Shown here: positions 35,785 through 48,340 of the stretch, one piece after another
How the letters are laid out: every line of letters begins with the position of its first letter
Numbering within the stretch: position 1 is the stretch's first letter
NCBI RefSeq assembly: GCF_040436345.1
Contig: NC_133221.1
Coordinates: 2,261,118-2,325,117 of the forward strand
Reading direction: 5' to 3'
DNA from: Pagrus major
Taxonomy: Eukaryota; Chordata; Actinopteri; Spariformes; Sparidae
Length of the DNA: 64,000 nucleotides
The notes under the pieces: model-generated
The model's input: only the letters and a program-made list of their open reading frames with translations
The model's database searches: none
What the model was told of the DNA's origin: nothing
Translations under genes and position numbers: made by a program

Positions 35785-35824
35785 ATGACAGTTCATCACA
35801 CTTTGATGTGCTTCTTCTTCCTCT
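35785..35824 (+). CDS. Orphan signal-peptide exon of an Ig-type receptor
   Basis: ATG followed by codons for MTVHHTLMCFFFLC and a strong GTGAGT donor. The exon is 40 nt and ends in phase 1, exactly as exon 1 of the Ig receptor at 14142. The preceding sequence resembles a 5'-UTR. No compatible Ig exon was found before the next gene's own signal exon at 37592, so the body of the gene is missing or the exon is a remnant. It could splice to the lectin exon at 38565, which is also phase 1. Confidence 0.5.
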
Positions 35825-37591
35825 GTGAGTACATGCACTTCATGTCTGTTACTCTCTCTTGTTCTTACACCATTTGTCAGTCCTGTAACAGTTTTTCACG
35901 AGTGTTTTTTGTTGTTAATCATGGTGATCAGAGCCACTTTGAGGGATATGTTCATATTTTTTCCAGTCTTTCCTAAAACAACCCTCACATGCCTGTTTGT
36001 ACAGTTGAAGGGTCGTTAGTTGCTGTAATCGTTCTTCCAGGAAAAGATCCTTCAGAGGAAGTGATGAGTTCAAGATCCTTCTTCTAAAGTCGTAACCCTA
36101 ACCCTAACCCTTGTAAAGTTGTTGTCCTTTAAAAGATGGTTCATTACAAGTCTAGTGATAAACTGTTCGTCAGGAAGGAAAATGAAGGACACAAGCCTCC
36201 CAGACTACTTTAAAACTCAAGTACAGCCAATATAAACGTTGTGACTGTTTAGAAATCCTTGCCAGCACTCTGTAAATCTCACTCTCTCTGTCTTTTATTT
36301 AAAGATTATTTGTCTTTTACATTATTATTTTCATCATCGATTAATCTGATAATTGTTTTCTGTTTCAGTGATTATGATTAAAAGTGTCGAAGGTGGAAGG
36401 AGCTGAAAACAATTGTTAGATTATCAAATTAGTTTGAATTAGTGAATTGATTAGTCAGTTAATCGTTACAGCGTTAATGTAATCTCTTGCTTCACTCCGA
36501 CTGTTAGTTGAGTAAGTTGCAGCTTCACAACTTTCAAAATACTTCCTGTTGAGATTGTACAAGACGATATCACGAGATGATATCACATCCTACAGACAGA
36601 TAAAAACCTGCAGCGTTTTGGAAACAACATGTTGATGTGATGGTTCCTAAATGAGTTGCTGCTCCTGTTAGTATCAGACGGAGGTGCTTTGAGCTCACAA
36701 AATTGCATTTTTTTTACCAGGCGCCTGAAAGTTTCCTCACAAAAACACGTGTTAAGTGTTCTGAAAGTACTTTCAGTGACAGTGTTATCTAATCTGAACT
36801 TGGACCATGTCAGACTATATGATGTAGACACATTGGGTTTTCAAGCTAATAGGGGCAGTTACAGCTCATCTGCAGGCTGATTTTTGCATCCAAAAATGTA
36901 GCCGCAAAAAATGAAAGAATTCCCACAGATTGATGGCAGAAGCATCGACTGTTTGACTGTAACCTTTCAAAAGAGCCCCAAACCGTGTCTGTACTCCAGG
37001 TCTGTGTTCAACAACAGCTTTGAATGAGCTTTGCATTGGACTGCGGGAGGTGTTTCAGGATGGTTTTACACGTTTCCAGGAATAAGATGCCTGTACTTTT
37101 ACTTCAGTAGCATTTTGGAGGCAGGACTTGACCGCCGCTCGCCCAGAGTCAGCTGGGATCGGCTCCAGCACCAACGATAGGCAGCTGCAACATTTAAGTG
37201 ATATGTACATTTATGCATCAAAAGAACTATAATACAATAATATAATATATCACTAACAGGGGCTCATCACATTTTAATTGTTAAACGTTCGTAGAAATTC
37301 GGAATGAGTGACTTTATTATCTCTACACCAGGAAAGACTCATGAAAGACGTCCACTGACCCGGTCTAACATGAACATTAAGGTACAGTGAAGGTTTCCAA
37401 GAATGTGTTGTTGTCATCTGTTTTCCTGTCATCAACACTGTGGTAGCCAAATGACGTATGCAAATCTATTTCGGAGGAATAATGTGTCACAGGTGGACAG
37501 TAACGTATTGAAGCAGTGTCAGCTTTAATGAGCTACATCAACAGCCACAAGTCTGACGTCTCACATCAGAACGAACAGAGAGCCGACGAAG
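35825..37591. other. Intergenic region upstream of the lectin receptor
   Basis: It holds three TAACCC units at 36093-36110, a dispersed repeat with ATCGATTAATCTG-type sequence at 36330-36470, and a GTCAGCTGGGATCGGCTCCA retroposon phrase near 37148. No gene was seen. The lectin promoter should lie in the last few hundred bases. Confidence 0.45.
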
Positions 37592-40500
37592 ATGGACGCA
37601 GTCCTGCTGCTCATCATGGCTGCATCAGGTCAGTAGTTTATTTGTTTTATAGATGTTTATATTCTTTTATTACAGCACAAAACCTTGTGGGGACAAAACT
37701 GTCATCAGAAGTCTAAATTAAAAATGATGTCCCACATTTATATAATCCTTCTCCTTTGGTTGACGCACAGACTAATGCAAACTGAATCCTCTGAATTTGA
37801 TTTCTTTTACCCTGAAATATTTTGTGGTCACGCTGCAGCTCTTACAGTCTTTAGCTTTCTATTTTTTCCAGTCCAGCTTTGGTGTGTGCCGTTTACAAAC
37901 CATCACTGAGTTCCTCAATATTTCTCGACGCTGAACTGACTTTTAAAACAAAAAACAATAAACTGGGATCTGTCTGAATAAAGCAGGAACCAATCACAGC
38001 TCTCATTTATTCTTAAAAATGCAATTAGGGATGATTCAATCAGTTCATTAGTATGTATTTTAAATATTAAAATTCTGAGTTTGAGTTTCTTCTCCAAAAC
38101 TACGTAGTGCCCCTTTAATGATCAGCCTCTGTGCATGAGACGCATGCTCTACCACTTGAGTTACTGGGACGTCCCAGAGAAACACTGGTGTAATATATAA
38201 CTATGTATTTTATTGTATTTCAGGTTGTCATGTGTCTTTAGACTAAAATCTTCATCTGAATAACAATTAAATGTGCTGCAGTAAAAGTCTGATATTACAG
38301 TGAAATGTAATGGAGTAGAAATATAAAGTTACATAAACAGAAATACTGCAAATTGTCCTTAAAGTGTCAACAGACACCCCCAACCCTGTCACTAGTTTAA
38401 GTACAGTACTTAAGTAAATGACTTTGTTACATTCCACAGCTGATTTTACTGACAGAGACAACGACACACCTGAATACACTGAAATGCAACGTGACAAAGT
38501 CCAGATGATTCATAGAAGTCATGTTTCACCCAAATGTCACCAGTATGCATGTCTGTCTCTACAGGGCTGAGTGCTGTCTCATCACATGTCCCTCGTCAGT
38601 ACCATGTTGTTTCTGACCTGAAGAACATGACTGAAGCTCAGAGGTACTGCAGAGAGAAATACACTGACCTGGCAACTATAGACAACATGGAGGACGCGAG
38701 GATCCTGATCGACATGGCAACTAAAAGCAAAGTGTCCAATGTGAGTTCACTGATGTCTTTCTTTAATATCAAAGCCATTTTTGACAAACATGTAAATGAC
38801 ACGCAGGTTGAAAGTTTTGCACTTCCACATTGGTGTAAAGTCAGTAGATACATTTTGAAGTAACATTTTGAGGTACTGTACTTGTACTTGAGTATTTCCA
38901 TTTAATGCCACTCTGTACTTCTACTCCACTACTTCTCAGAAGGACATTGTAAGCAGCACTTTAATCTTGTGTCTGATTAAGGTGCAGCTTGAATCTAAAC
39001 TACTCCTACCTCTACCTCTAGAAAACGCCTCATATTTATTTGTTTACAATATGAAATGTACTCATAGACTATATGTCTACATATGTCTATATATGTATAC
39101 AACGCTCTTTCCAAAGAAGTTGGGACGTTGTGTAAAATACAAATTAAACAGAATCGGGGAATGTGATAATTTGCTGATCCTTTTTGACATAAACTCAATT
39201 TAAAACCGTACAAAGACAATTTATTTATTTCATGTTCAGCTTCACTGATTTGTGTAAATATATGTCTATTCTGAAGCGACGCGTTTCAAACAAATTGTGA
39301 CGGGGCAACAAAAGCCTGAAAGTTGTCGTGTTGGAAGCTTCCACAGGTGAACAGGTTCATCGGTAACAGGTGATCGTATCATAATCGGGTATGAAAGGGG
39401 CGTCCTCCAAAGGCTCAGTCGTTCACAAGCAAGGATGGGGCGAGGTCGTCAAACACATGATTGTATAAATGATTTTACTACATGAGCTCAGGAGCAGCAG
39501 GACTGAAGTCAGTTCTTTGCAAATGTTTGCATTGTGTCTTTATTCTACACAGCGTCCCAACTCTTTTAGAATCGGGCTGTGAAGTGTTTTTAATATAAAA
39601 CTCCCTCGTTGTGTTTCACCAGACTGAGTGTCCCTGTTGAGCTGCAGTGGATGGAAACAAAAGGAGGGAATGTTGTATTAGAAAGCCTGTCACTTTGGAG
39701 GATATGAACTGGATCTGTGTCACTCAGACTGCTGAAGCCTCAGATTAACTTCTGAGTGTATATTGTGTTGCCGTGTAATAAATGTGAGGCTAAAGAAAGA
39801 TATATTAAAATATTGCTTTCAGTTTTTCTGGATCGGGCTGTATGATGACGTGAACAGCTGGAGGTGGTCACTGTCAGACACCAGTTTCTACAAAGACGGG
39901 GAGACTGAGTTCAGACAGTGGTGGACTGGAGAACCAGACAACGTTAACAGTAGAGAGCACTGCACACGGATGTATGATGATGGACGATGGTACGACTTTG
40001 ATTGTAAAACTCGCCTTCAGCCGGTCTGCATGGATGTCAGAGGTGAGAACATTCAGTGAAGTTTAAAACACACCAGTTCAGGTTCTTGAGCTCTCCCTCA
40101 TTATTTGGGCCGATACAGGATCAGTCAGTCAAACTTTATTTACAGCACCTTCCATCAAAGTTAGTACAATTCAAAGAGCTTTACAGACGACTTACAAGCC
40201 AATAAGGCAGCAATTAATATTGATGATTTGACAGCGATGCAGGTGAGAATGAGAAAAAGAAGCTTGTCAGTGATGAATGACTTGTTTGGGTGGAGCAGAT
40301 AGAAGAGCATTGTAATAGTCCATCCTGCTGGATTTAAAAACATGCTGCAGTCTCTGAGTCACTCAGACGGAGACGTGGCCGCAATTTAGCTGTTTCAGAT
40401 AATAAAAGGCAGATCTGGCTCCACCCCACATGAAAGCAACTGAGTACATGTACTCTATTACTACGCTACTTTATTTACTGTGTAACTTTATAACTCCACT

Positions 40501-42814
40501 GGATCTCAGAGGGAAAATGATGTATTTTTGAATTGACTTCATTAACTCAACAGCTGTAGTTACTTGTTACTGTTCAGATGAATATAAACATTAAAAAACA
40601 TATGAGAAGCTTATAAAATACAACACATTGTTATATATTGAACTACTTCCCAACCTTCTTGTTTCTTTGTGCTGGTGACCTCTGACACAAAGCTCTGTCT
40701 ACTGGAGCTTCTTGTCATGTTTCACATGTTCATGTGTTGTTAGTTCCACCAAAGAAACATTTCCCCACTAAACTTCTCACATGGTGACGTCCAAAGAAGT
40801 CAGATGATCCAATGTTTTATGTGAAAGCAAATATTGGAGGAAAGTTAAAGAAAAGAAAAACTGAAGACAGATTTGTGCATCAGAACTTTTTTCTTTTCTT
40901 TCCTCTCCCATCAACCATCTGACGAGCCCTCAGATGTATCTGGTGACCCTTCAGAGGGGCCCGTATGTTTGTGTTTCAGAAATCTGAGGAAATATTCACA
41001 TGTAGAAAAAATAATGTGTCAATCTATTAGATGTAGATTTTAAGGATGTGATTATTAATGGGGAGAGACTGTGAAGAAATACTCAGTAACATTTATTAAG
41101 ATGATCATGTCTTCCATTTTTATTTTACAAAGTCATTAATTCAGTGGATTTATAATGCTGTGAATACTGCCACAGACACGGCATGGATGGTAAACTGTAT
41201 GTTATAGTACCTCTGCACAGCACTGTGCTCTGTTTTCAGGGCTGAATGTGACGTTTGTCCTCATCAAGACTCCCATGACCTGGACTGAGGCCCAGAGCTA
41301 CTGCAGAGATCACCACACAGACCTGGCCAGTGTGAGGAACACAGCAGAGAACCAGGAGGTAAAGGACGTGATACCTTCAGGACAACGAGCCTGGATCGGC
41401 CTTTTCAGAGACTCCTGGAAGTGGTTGGATGGAAGTAACTCCTCATTTAGGTACTGGGATCAAGATGAACCTAATAACCATGATGGTGTGATAGAGGATT
41501 GTGTGATTGCAGAGTTACCCACCTCTGGAAAATGGTGGGACATTCCCTGTGGCCTGAAGAAACCGTCCGTTTGCTACAGCCTACGTGAGTGTTAACTCTT
41601 TATTCAACTTGTATTAATATTTGTATTTTGGTTTAATTTAGCATCAAATGTCCTTTTGATAATGTAACAAAAACAACACAAAACATAAAGTTATGGACAG
41701 AAAATAAAATGTAAACACTCCTGATGTTTATCATTGACATGAAATTATCTGTAAAGTTAGCAAACAGATGCCACAGATGGAGGACAGAGCCACATGTTCC
41801 CTGTCATTGTTCAGACTGATGAGTCAATATTTATATGAACAGATGTTTTGTAGTTGTAGAATGACACAATGGACTTAATGCAGTGGTGTAACAGTATGAA
41901 CGACTGTGTGTTTGAATACAGCTGCAGTTCAGACAACAAGCAGCAGCAGCAGCACATCCAGCAGCACATCCAGCACCACATCCAGCACCACGCAGCCTGA
42001 CGCCGGTGAGTTCTGTTAATTGTATGTTACTGTGGGCATTGTCTACATTACATACATAATGAGATATTTTACTTCAGCTGCAGTCATAAATCCAACTCCT
42101 AATCTTGCCTCGGGCACCAAAATGGCGAGAGCCGGCCCTGAGGGCAAGAGCATTAAATCACAGACAGTTTGTTGCACTTTTGGAGGAAAATGAGACTGAA
42201 CATGGTGACATAGTCTACCACACAGCTGTCAGGTGGCTCAGCCTGGGCAAAGTGCTTAAAAGAGTATGGGATCTGAGAGAAGAGATTCAAGAGTTCTGTG
42301 TGAGCGAAGGGAACGACATCCCACAGCTTTCAGATTTTTAAAATGAGAGAAAATTAATATTGAGCAGAATTAAGTTCAAATTATTGTTGGTCCGGCCCTC
42401 CAGCACAGCTCGGGTTTGTCATGTGGCCCCTTGGAATAATTATTTACCCACCCCTGCTCTAAGGTTAAAGGGGACTGGTTTGGTGTAAATAACAACTATA
42501 TTAATACAGGGGTCTACCAAGCCCAGGGGGCCAGAGGTCTAGAGGGGCCAGGAGCCCCAAAACATTTGTGGCATGTGAGCAAGGATGGATTACTGAAGGG
42601 GCCCTGAAGCCCAAGTCGTTGTGTGAAGTAACTACCTCAATAAGCCAAAAAGCAAAAGGCCATGAATCTGAACGAGTTTAGGTATTGCCCTTCTCCAGCT
42701 GGCCATCCCATAATGTACCAGAATACAGGAAATCACATCTACCAAATTCAGAATTTTCTGGGGGAGGACCCGCAGACCCCCCCTCCCCCATTTGCACCCA
42801 CTTTCGTACAAATA

Positions 42815-42864
<50 letters not shown>

Positions 42865-44206
42865 GTGTGTGTGGGGGGGGGGGGGTCCTTGTGCATCTGT
42901 GCCCAGGGGGACAGTAGTTCATAATCCGTCACTGTATTAATACAGTTTATAATGTAACATTATAGTTTGACATTTGTGTCAATAGTTGTCAAGCACAGGT
43001 GACTCCGCAGTGGTGGGAGGGGGGCCCCAAATCAAATTCTGTTTAGGGCCCCCAAAAGGCTTGGGCCGGCTCTGAGTGCAGGTGTGAAGGGGAAAGCAGA
43101 GTGGGGAGGAACTCAAAAAAGACAGAAGAGTTAGAAGACTGTTAACCACAGTCGCACCAACGCAAGACTCAGTGATGTAATGACTCTTCCTTCCTTTTTA
43201 GGTTCCAGAGCAAAAGACACCACAAAAACCCAGAAAAGCCTAAAACACAGAGACGACAGGACCCTGACACAGTCATTACTCCATCAAACACAAATGGCAA
43301 CATCCAAACTTTAATCGAAGCAGCAGGAACATCAGTTATTCCAACTTTTTACAGCTGACCAATCATGAGCTGCTTGTAACTTTTTAAAGGAACACTTCAC
43401 CCAAAAATGAAAATATCAGCCATCATCTCCTCCCTCCATGTTGACATAAAGTCAGGTGGTCTCGTAGTCCACAAAACATTTCTGGAGCTTCGCAGCAAAG
43501 CAGCGACGCAGCATTCTGCTGAACAACTGAAGCAGCTGGAGACTTGATTTAAAATGATAAAAACAAAGCTAGTGAAACAGGAGCTGCCATACTGAGTGGG
43601 ACTTTAGCTCTCTATAGAGTTCACAATATGGTGGACCAGAGTGTAAAATGGCTGCACATAAATAATTTGATTCAGGGAGGAACGTATGACGAAGCATTTC
43701 CTGCAGCCTGGTACAAGAATGCAGAGTTACTCGCTGTCCCCGGTGTGCTGACTGAACTTTTTTACAACAAGCAAGTCTTCTACAGTACGAAACAAACCTT
43801 TCTTCTCCTCCACCTCTCACAGACGTGCTGCTGTGTCTGGTCGGGATTCTCGTCATCGTTGTGATCATCTTGGGGCTGGTGCTGACCATAATCTGCATTC
43901 GGAGGAAACTCAAACCTGATGGTGAGGCAACTTCCCATTTCTCACTAAAAAACACACGCACATCAAGCTTTTAATCACTTACTGCCACGAGACACGTTTC
44001 AGTTTGACAGTGCAGCTCTGGACCAAAAAAAAAGGGGGCACGACACACACACACACAGCTGGGGGAGTCCATACACAACATTTAATGAACACAAACACAT
44101 GTTAAAGACAATTCACTGAAAACTAGACGAGGAAGCAGGGGAGAGGGAGGGGGGTGACAGTTCAGGAAGAAATTTGGAAACACGTAACATCATGTGATTC
44201 ATTTGG

Positions 44207-44286
<80 letters not shown>

Positions 44287-45101
44287 TGTCTTATCAGTGG
44301 CTGTTTTCCTGTTTCTTCAACCTAAGTAGTCAAAGTGCACTTTCAATAGTTGCTCATTCTAACAGACAGAAACGTTTGGTCTGCTCCACAGGCTCGAGGA
44401 CCACAGGAAACTCTGCCGGTGCAAACATGGAGGTGACTTTCTACAACTCTTTTTTACTGTCAATGCAAAGTCAATGCAAATATGATGCAAATCACGCTGA
44501 TACATTTAGCTGTTCAGTTTCATGCCTGTCAGTCACCCAGGTCATGGTGATTCTGGGTGCTGTATCGTGGGTAACTGGACGTGTCTGAGTTTCTTGAAGA
44601 CGTTTCACTTCTCATCCAAGAGGCTTCTTCAGTTCTAACTAACTTGGAGGAGTCGCAGGCTTTTAAACTCGGTGTGGGAGTGTCCTTACAGAGTCGTTTT
44701 GTCATGTGGGTTGCTAAGGCCAGATGAGCCCAGGTGTGAATGGTTGTTAAGCTGTCTGGGGAGGGAACTCAGTGCTGCACTGTAGCTGGGTGATAAGTAG
44801 CTCCAAATGAGTCCAAATGAGTGTACAGAACATAAAAAAGCAGCTACAGTGAACTCAAATGCTGATAATATTCAGATCAATATCAGCAGAAACCAGACGG
44901 TGTCCGCTCCAAGAAGAGTCTTTACTTTGGGTCTGTTTTCATGATCTGTTAACGATCTGACTGTGTTCTTATTTCTTTCAGATTGGGCTCTATGAGAACT
45001 GTTCTCCAGAGTCTCCATGTGAAGACTCCACCTACGAGAGCCTGGATCCAGTCAGCAGGGATCAGAACCAAATCTACTCCACGCTCGCAGAACATTACTG
45101 A
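37592..45101 (+). CDS. Transmembrane receptor with two C-type lectin domains, copy B (complete)
   Basis: An eight-exon model, 373 aa, all phases consistent: 37592-37628, 38565-38740, 39823-40042, 41240-41584, 41922-42005, 43823-43921, 44392-44432, 44982-45101. A signal peptide (MDAVLLLIMAAS) is followed by CTLD1 (residues about 22-144, WIGL, EPDN, WYDFDC) and CTLD2 (145-259) with EPNN and WWD, a mannose-type sugar-binding motif. A Ser/Thr stalk (260-287), a membrane helix near residues 290-312 and a tail follow. The tail carries STYESL, which fits the ITIM consensus, and ten residues later YSTL, so the pair also has ITAM-like spacing. The layout resembles fish macrophage-mannose-receptor-like molecules, and a surface pattern-recognition receptor is likely. 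The CTLD2 and stalk exons lie in the segmental duplication. Confidence 0.87.
38260..38430. repeat. Dispersed AAAAGTA-type repeat in intron 1
   Basis: It has CTGCAGTAAAAGTCTGA and GTACAGTACTTAAGTAAA phrases typical of a common fish repeat. Confidence 0.5.
38860..38990. repeat. Dispersed repeat in intron 2
   Basis: GTACTTGTACTTGAGTATTT and TACTTCTACTCCACTACTT phrases of the same common fish family, opposite orientation. Confidence 0.5.
39098..39582. mobile_element. Non-autonomous DNA transposon in intron 2
   Basis: The left end, with CCAAAGAAGTTGGGACG, mirrors CGTCCCAACTCTTTTAGAAT at the right, giving imperfect inverted ends of about 28 bases. No transposase is present. Family unassigned. Confidence 0.65.
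40100..40374. repeat. Dispersed repeat beside the duplication edge
   Basis: It includes CAAACTTTATTTACAGCACC and GTAATAGTCCATCCTGCTGG, phrases of a widespread fish repeat that appears to run into the left end of the duplicated block. Confidence 0.45.
42127..43074 (+). mobile_element. Non-autonomous hAT-like transposon, copy B
   Basis: Same inverted ends and transposase remnant (open to 42341) as copy A, with two coding differences near the end (NDITQL to NDIPQL). An internal block at 42564-42886 is present only here. Confidence 0.65.
42817..42885. repeat. (GT)n plus poly-G tract
   Basis: GT units to 42873, interrupted once by GC, then 13 G. Confidence 0.95.
43386..43565. repeat. Fragment of the foldback element seen at 51978-52874
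   Basis: TTAAAGGAACACTTCACCC and GGTGGTCTCGTAGTCCACA are shared with that element; only its left arm is present here, in lectin intron 5. Confidence 0.7.
44206..44284. repeat. (GT)n microsatellite
   Basis: About 39 GT units in lectin intron 6. Confidence 0.97.
44575..44705. repeat. Dispersed repeat, inverted relative to 48838-48975
   Basis: CTTGAAGACGTTTCACTTCT and CAAGAGGCTTCTTCAGTTCT are found reversed at the other site. It is a common fish repeat, here in lectin intron 7. Confidence 0.75.
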
Positions 45102-45331
45102 TACTGTTTGGACCCAAAGGTCCAGTTTGTCTGGAGTAGTGCAGCTTGAAAAAACACACATGCAAATAGATGTGAGCAAACGTTAAGGTACATGTGGTTG
45201 TACCTGCAGTGGGTTTGTCTTTATGCCGTGTTTGTGTTGTATAACTGGAGAATGTGTTTCTCATTTTGCTGTTGTGTTACTTCTTTGCCATGTTTTCTGT
45301 GTAATGATCAATTCTTGATTTGCTTTTTTTG

Positions 45332-45337
45332 ATTAAA
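45332..45337 (+). promoter_or_regulatory. Possible polyadenylation signal of the lectin receptor
   Basis: ATTAAA variant, 230 bases after the stop codon. No canonical AATAAA lies closer. Confidence 0.45.
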
Positions 45338-45454
45338 TGCTTTGCTTGACCTCTCAGGGCCACCGTAACCCTGTGGTAAATGGACTTTCTTTTTTCATTG
45401 CTGCCATTGTGACACATTCTGTATTTTAACTTCCATATTTTTGGCTTTAAAACG

Positions 45455-45660
45455 TTAAAAAAGAGTTAAAAAGTCATAATTAGGAGATTTAAAGTCATAC
45501 TTTTGGCATTAGAGGGCATAATTATGAGATAAATAGTCAACAGCATGAGATGAAAAGTCACAGTTAAGAGATAAAAGTCAGAATTGTGAGATAAAAAGTT
45601 ATATTTATGGCATTAAAGGTAATAATTATGAGATTTAAATATGTTATAATAACAGTGAGA
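45455..45660. repeat. Degenerate tandem repeat, AAAAGTCATAATTATGAGAT type
   Basis: Units of about 20-24 bases built on AAAGTCATAATTATGAGATA recur with substitutions. A second array lies at 46795-47140. Confidence 0.75.
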
Positions 45661-46064
45661 ATAAGAAGAATTAAAATAGTACATCTAAGTTGTTTTGAGT
45701 TTAAGCTCAGATGAAGTCCAAATACAAACAGAGGAGTATGAAAGGTCGACGTGACGACATCTCACAGACGACCACACTGTTAATGACAAACAGTCGATCA
45801 AGTTTTTCATCTTTCCTCACAGAAATGAAAACTTCTCACCCTCCAGTCGGCAGTAGCGCCTTGTCCTGGTGCTGCTTGACCCAAACTCAAGAAATAATCA
45901 GGTTGATGAGGAGTAGTGTCGTGTCAGGTAAAACAGAAACAGGTTACACTGAAGTAAAAGACCTGAAAACTGGACTAAAGCTGGATTCACCTCAGCTCAG
46001 ATCTCCCAGCATGCCGAGGGAAAGTGTTGTTCAGAGAGAGTCCTGGAGGTGGCAGCATTAACAC

Positions 46065-46132
<68 letters not shown>

Positions 46133-46794
46133 TGTGTGTGTTGTGTCTCTGCCCAGTCTGGTTTTCAGAGCGTCCAGTTTCTCCAGTGACCACGTCGACA
46201 TGTCTCTGTCTCGCTCACATTAGTCGACTCTCTTCGTCAATAATCGATGAAAACGACTGAGTGTGTTTAAATTCTTCCATGAGATTCCTCAGAGTGTTTC
46301 CTGCGTCAGACTGTACTGATATTTCATCAGGGCATCATGAGGCAGAGTTTGACAGGCTGCTGTTTCTATTGATTAACTGTCACACTCATCTGTAAATCAC
46401 ACGCAGGGACACGAGCAGGGACGGATCAGAACCACCGCAGTCTGAGTGCAGAAGTGACTTTAATCATCACCGGTATTAGACTTTTACTGTACTGGTGCTT
46501 TGTTTTGTGTTGCTTGATTTCATTTAGAAACATGTTGTGTATCTGAAGAGAAAGTTGATGCTGGACTGAACGATCATCACCTTCATGACAGCAGCTCATC
46601 AGAACCGGACCTCCTGAGAGGACAGTTTATCTGTGTCGCTTTATGAGACAACATTGGTTTGATTTGGAAGAGAGGGGAAGGAAAAGTTTGGACATTTTGG
46701 GAAATATGCTTCACTTTTTTGTGTAAAAAATATCAGATATCAGATCACTTAAAGGTCTAGTTTGTAGGATTTAGTGGCAAGTTTGCCTTGATTA
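45661..46794. other. Intergenic; (GA)n at 46072-46130
   Basis: No gene was recognised. A GA microsatellite with a short GT end occupies 46072-46141. An open frame at 45711-46061 has no domain signature. Confidence 0.45.
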
Positions 46795-47140
46795 AAAACA
46801 AAAAGTCATGAAATATGAGATGAACAGTCAAAACAATGACACAAAAAGTCATAATTATGGCAATAAAGGTCTGAATTATGAGTTAAAATGTCAAAAAGGT
46901 GTGTTAAAAGGTCATAATTCTGAGATAAAAAGTCATATTTATACAATTAAAGGTAATATTTTTCGGATAAAAGACATAAAATATAAAAATATGAGATAAA
47001 CAGTCAAAACTACAAGATACAATGTCATATTTATGAGAAAATGTGTCAAAATTAGGAGATATAAAGTCAATTATGGCATTCAATGTCATAATCATGAAAT
47101 AAATATTCAAAATTATTAGATAAAAAGTTGAAAATATGAT
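46795..47140. repeat. Degenerate tandem repeat, second array
   Basis: Same AAAAGTCATAATTATG-type unit as 45455-45660, about 15 decayed units. Confidence 0.75.
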
Positions 47141-47627
47141 ACATTTTTGAATTTTTATCTAAGAATTTTTCCATTAAGCTTATTTATTGTTATTTCATCT
47201 TCTTCCGGGCCTCCACAGGTTGAACCTCGCCTCGTTTCACCCTCCTCTACGGTGGCCACTCATAGTTTCAGGCGATTATGACACTGATGACAACGTAAGA
47301 ATGAACATTATAAAGCTTCTTCCTCATCGTACACACTGCACACTGTGACCAGTAAACTATAGAGGTGCTGGTAGATGGATGTTGTTAGCCCTGTTTTCCC
47401 TTTGTTTCCCATCTTTGTGCTAAGCTAAGTTAGCAAGTATTGTACCAAAATGTCAAAGTTTTCCTTTCAGACGGAGGAAAAGCTTAAGAGTTGTTGAAGG
47501 ACTCATTTTAAATGAGCATATGTTAGACGAGGATTAAACCTTTGACAACATGAAGGTAAAAAGTAGTTTAGAGCTGCTGCTGGTCAGGATCAGGTTCAGG
47601 GAGGACATTAGGAAATGAATAAAGTAC

Positions 47628-47629
<2 letters not shown>

Positions 47630-47698
<69 letters not shown>
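47630..47698. repeat. (GT)n microsatellite
   Basis: About 34 GT units. Confidence 0.97.
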
Positions 47699-47701
<3 letters not shown>

Positions 47702-47942
47702 CAGGGTGTGTTTTACAAGGAGAGTAAAGGCGGCAGTGGGCGCAGGATTCATAAGCCTAATGGGTCTAATTGCCTTACAGGATTTATTGCTGTGTAATTA
47801 AATAAAAGTGTGAACTCTCGTTCATCTTTTCATTTCTCCTCCTGATCTCTCTCTCCATCAGCGCTGCTCGTTCTCTCCTCTGTTTAACTCGTCGTTTACT
47901 CTCTCTCTCTCTCTTTACAACAGGTCGTCTTTAATCTGTACA

Positions 47943-48051
<109 letters not shown>

Positions 48052-48125
48052 GCAGTTTCTTGGTGTTCTGTATTCCAGTCATATCAGCTGAGTCACACTT
48101 ACGGTAAACTGTATCCATATGCAAT

Positions 48126-48127
<2 letters not shown>

Positions 48128-48179
<52 letters not shown>

Positions 48180-48304
48180 TGACATGTCCCAGACGTTGCC
48201 AGACATAAGACAAGGACATGTGAGAGGAGAGAGAGAAAGATGCTCATCTGCTGTATTGATCACTGCATCTTAACCCTCGGTCCTCATGCACACACACACA
48301 CATG

Positions 48305-48336
<32 letters not shown>
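48128..48336. repeat. (GT)n and (CA)n microsatellites
   Basis: GT at 48128-48179 and an interrupted CA tract at 48289-48336, on opposite strands. Confidence 0.93.

Positions 48337-48340
<4 letters not shown>

Larger units (their letters stand above)
40375..43074. repeat. Segmental duplication, copy B
   Basis: It corresponds to 1-2173. Bases 40375-41239 match 1-863 at over 99 percent by hand count. Copy B is longer through extra intron sequence around 41690-41900 and a block with a GT/G tract at 42564-42886. Similarity stops at the hAT end (43074). Confidence 0.93.

Noticed and set aside
36093..36110. Interstitial telomere-like (TAACCC)3
   Set aside because: Only three units; too short to argue for a chromosome fusion or telomere repair.
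42632..42940. Open frames across the GT tract
   Set aside because: Poly-Cys/Val and poly-His/Thr frames are products of the dinucleotide repeat; the same applies to all other GT, GA and TA tracts.
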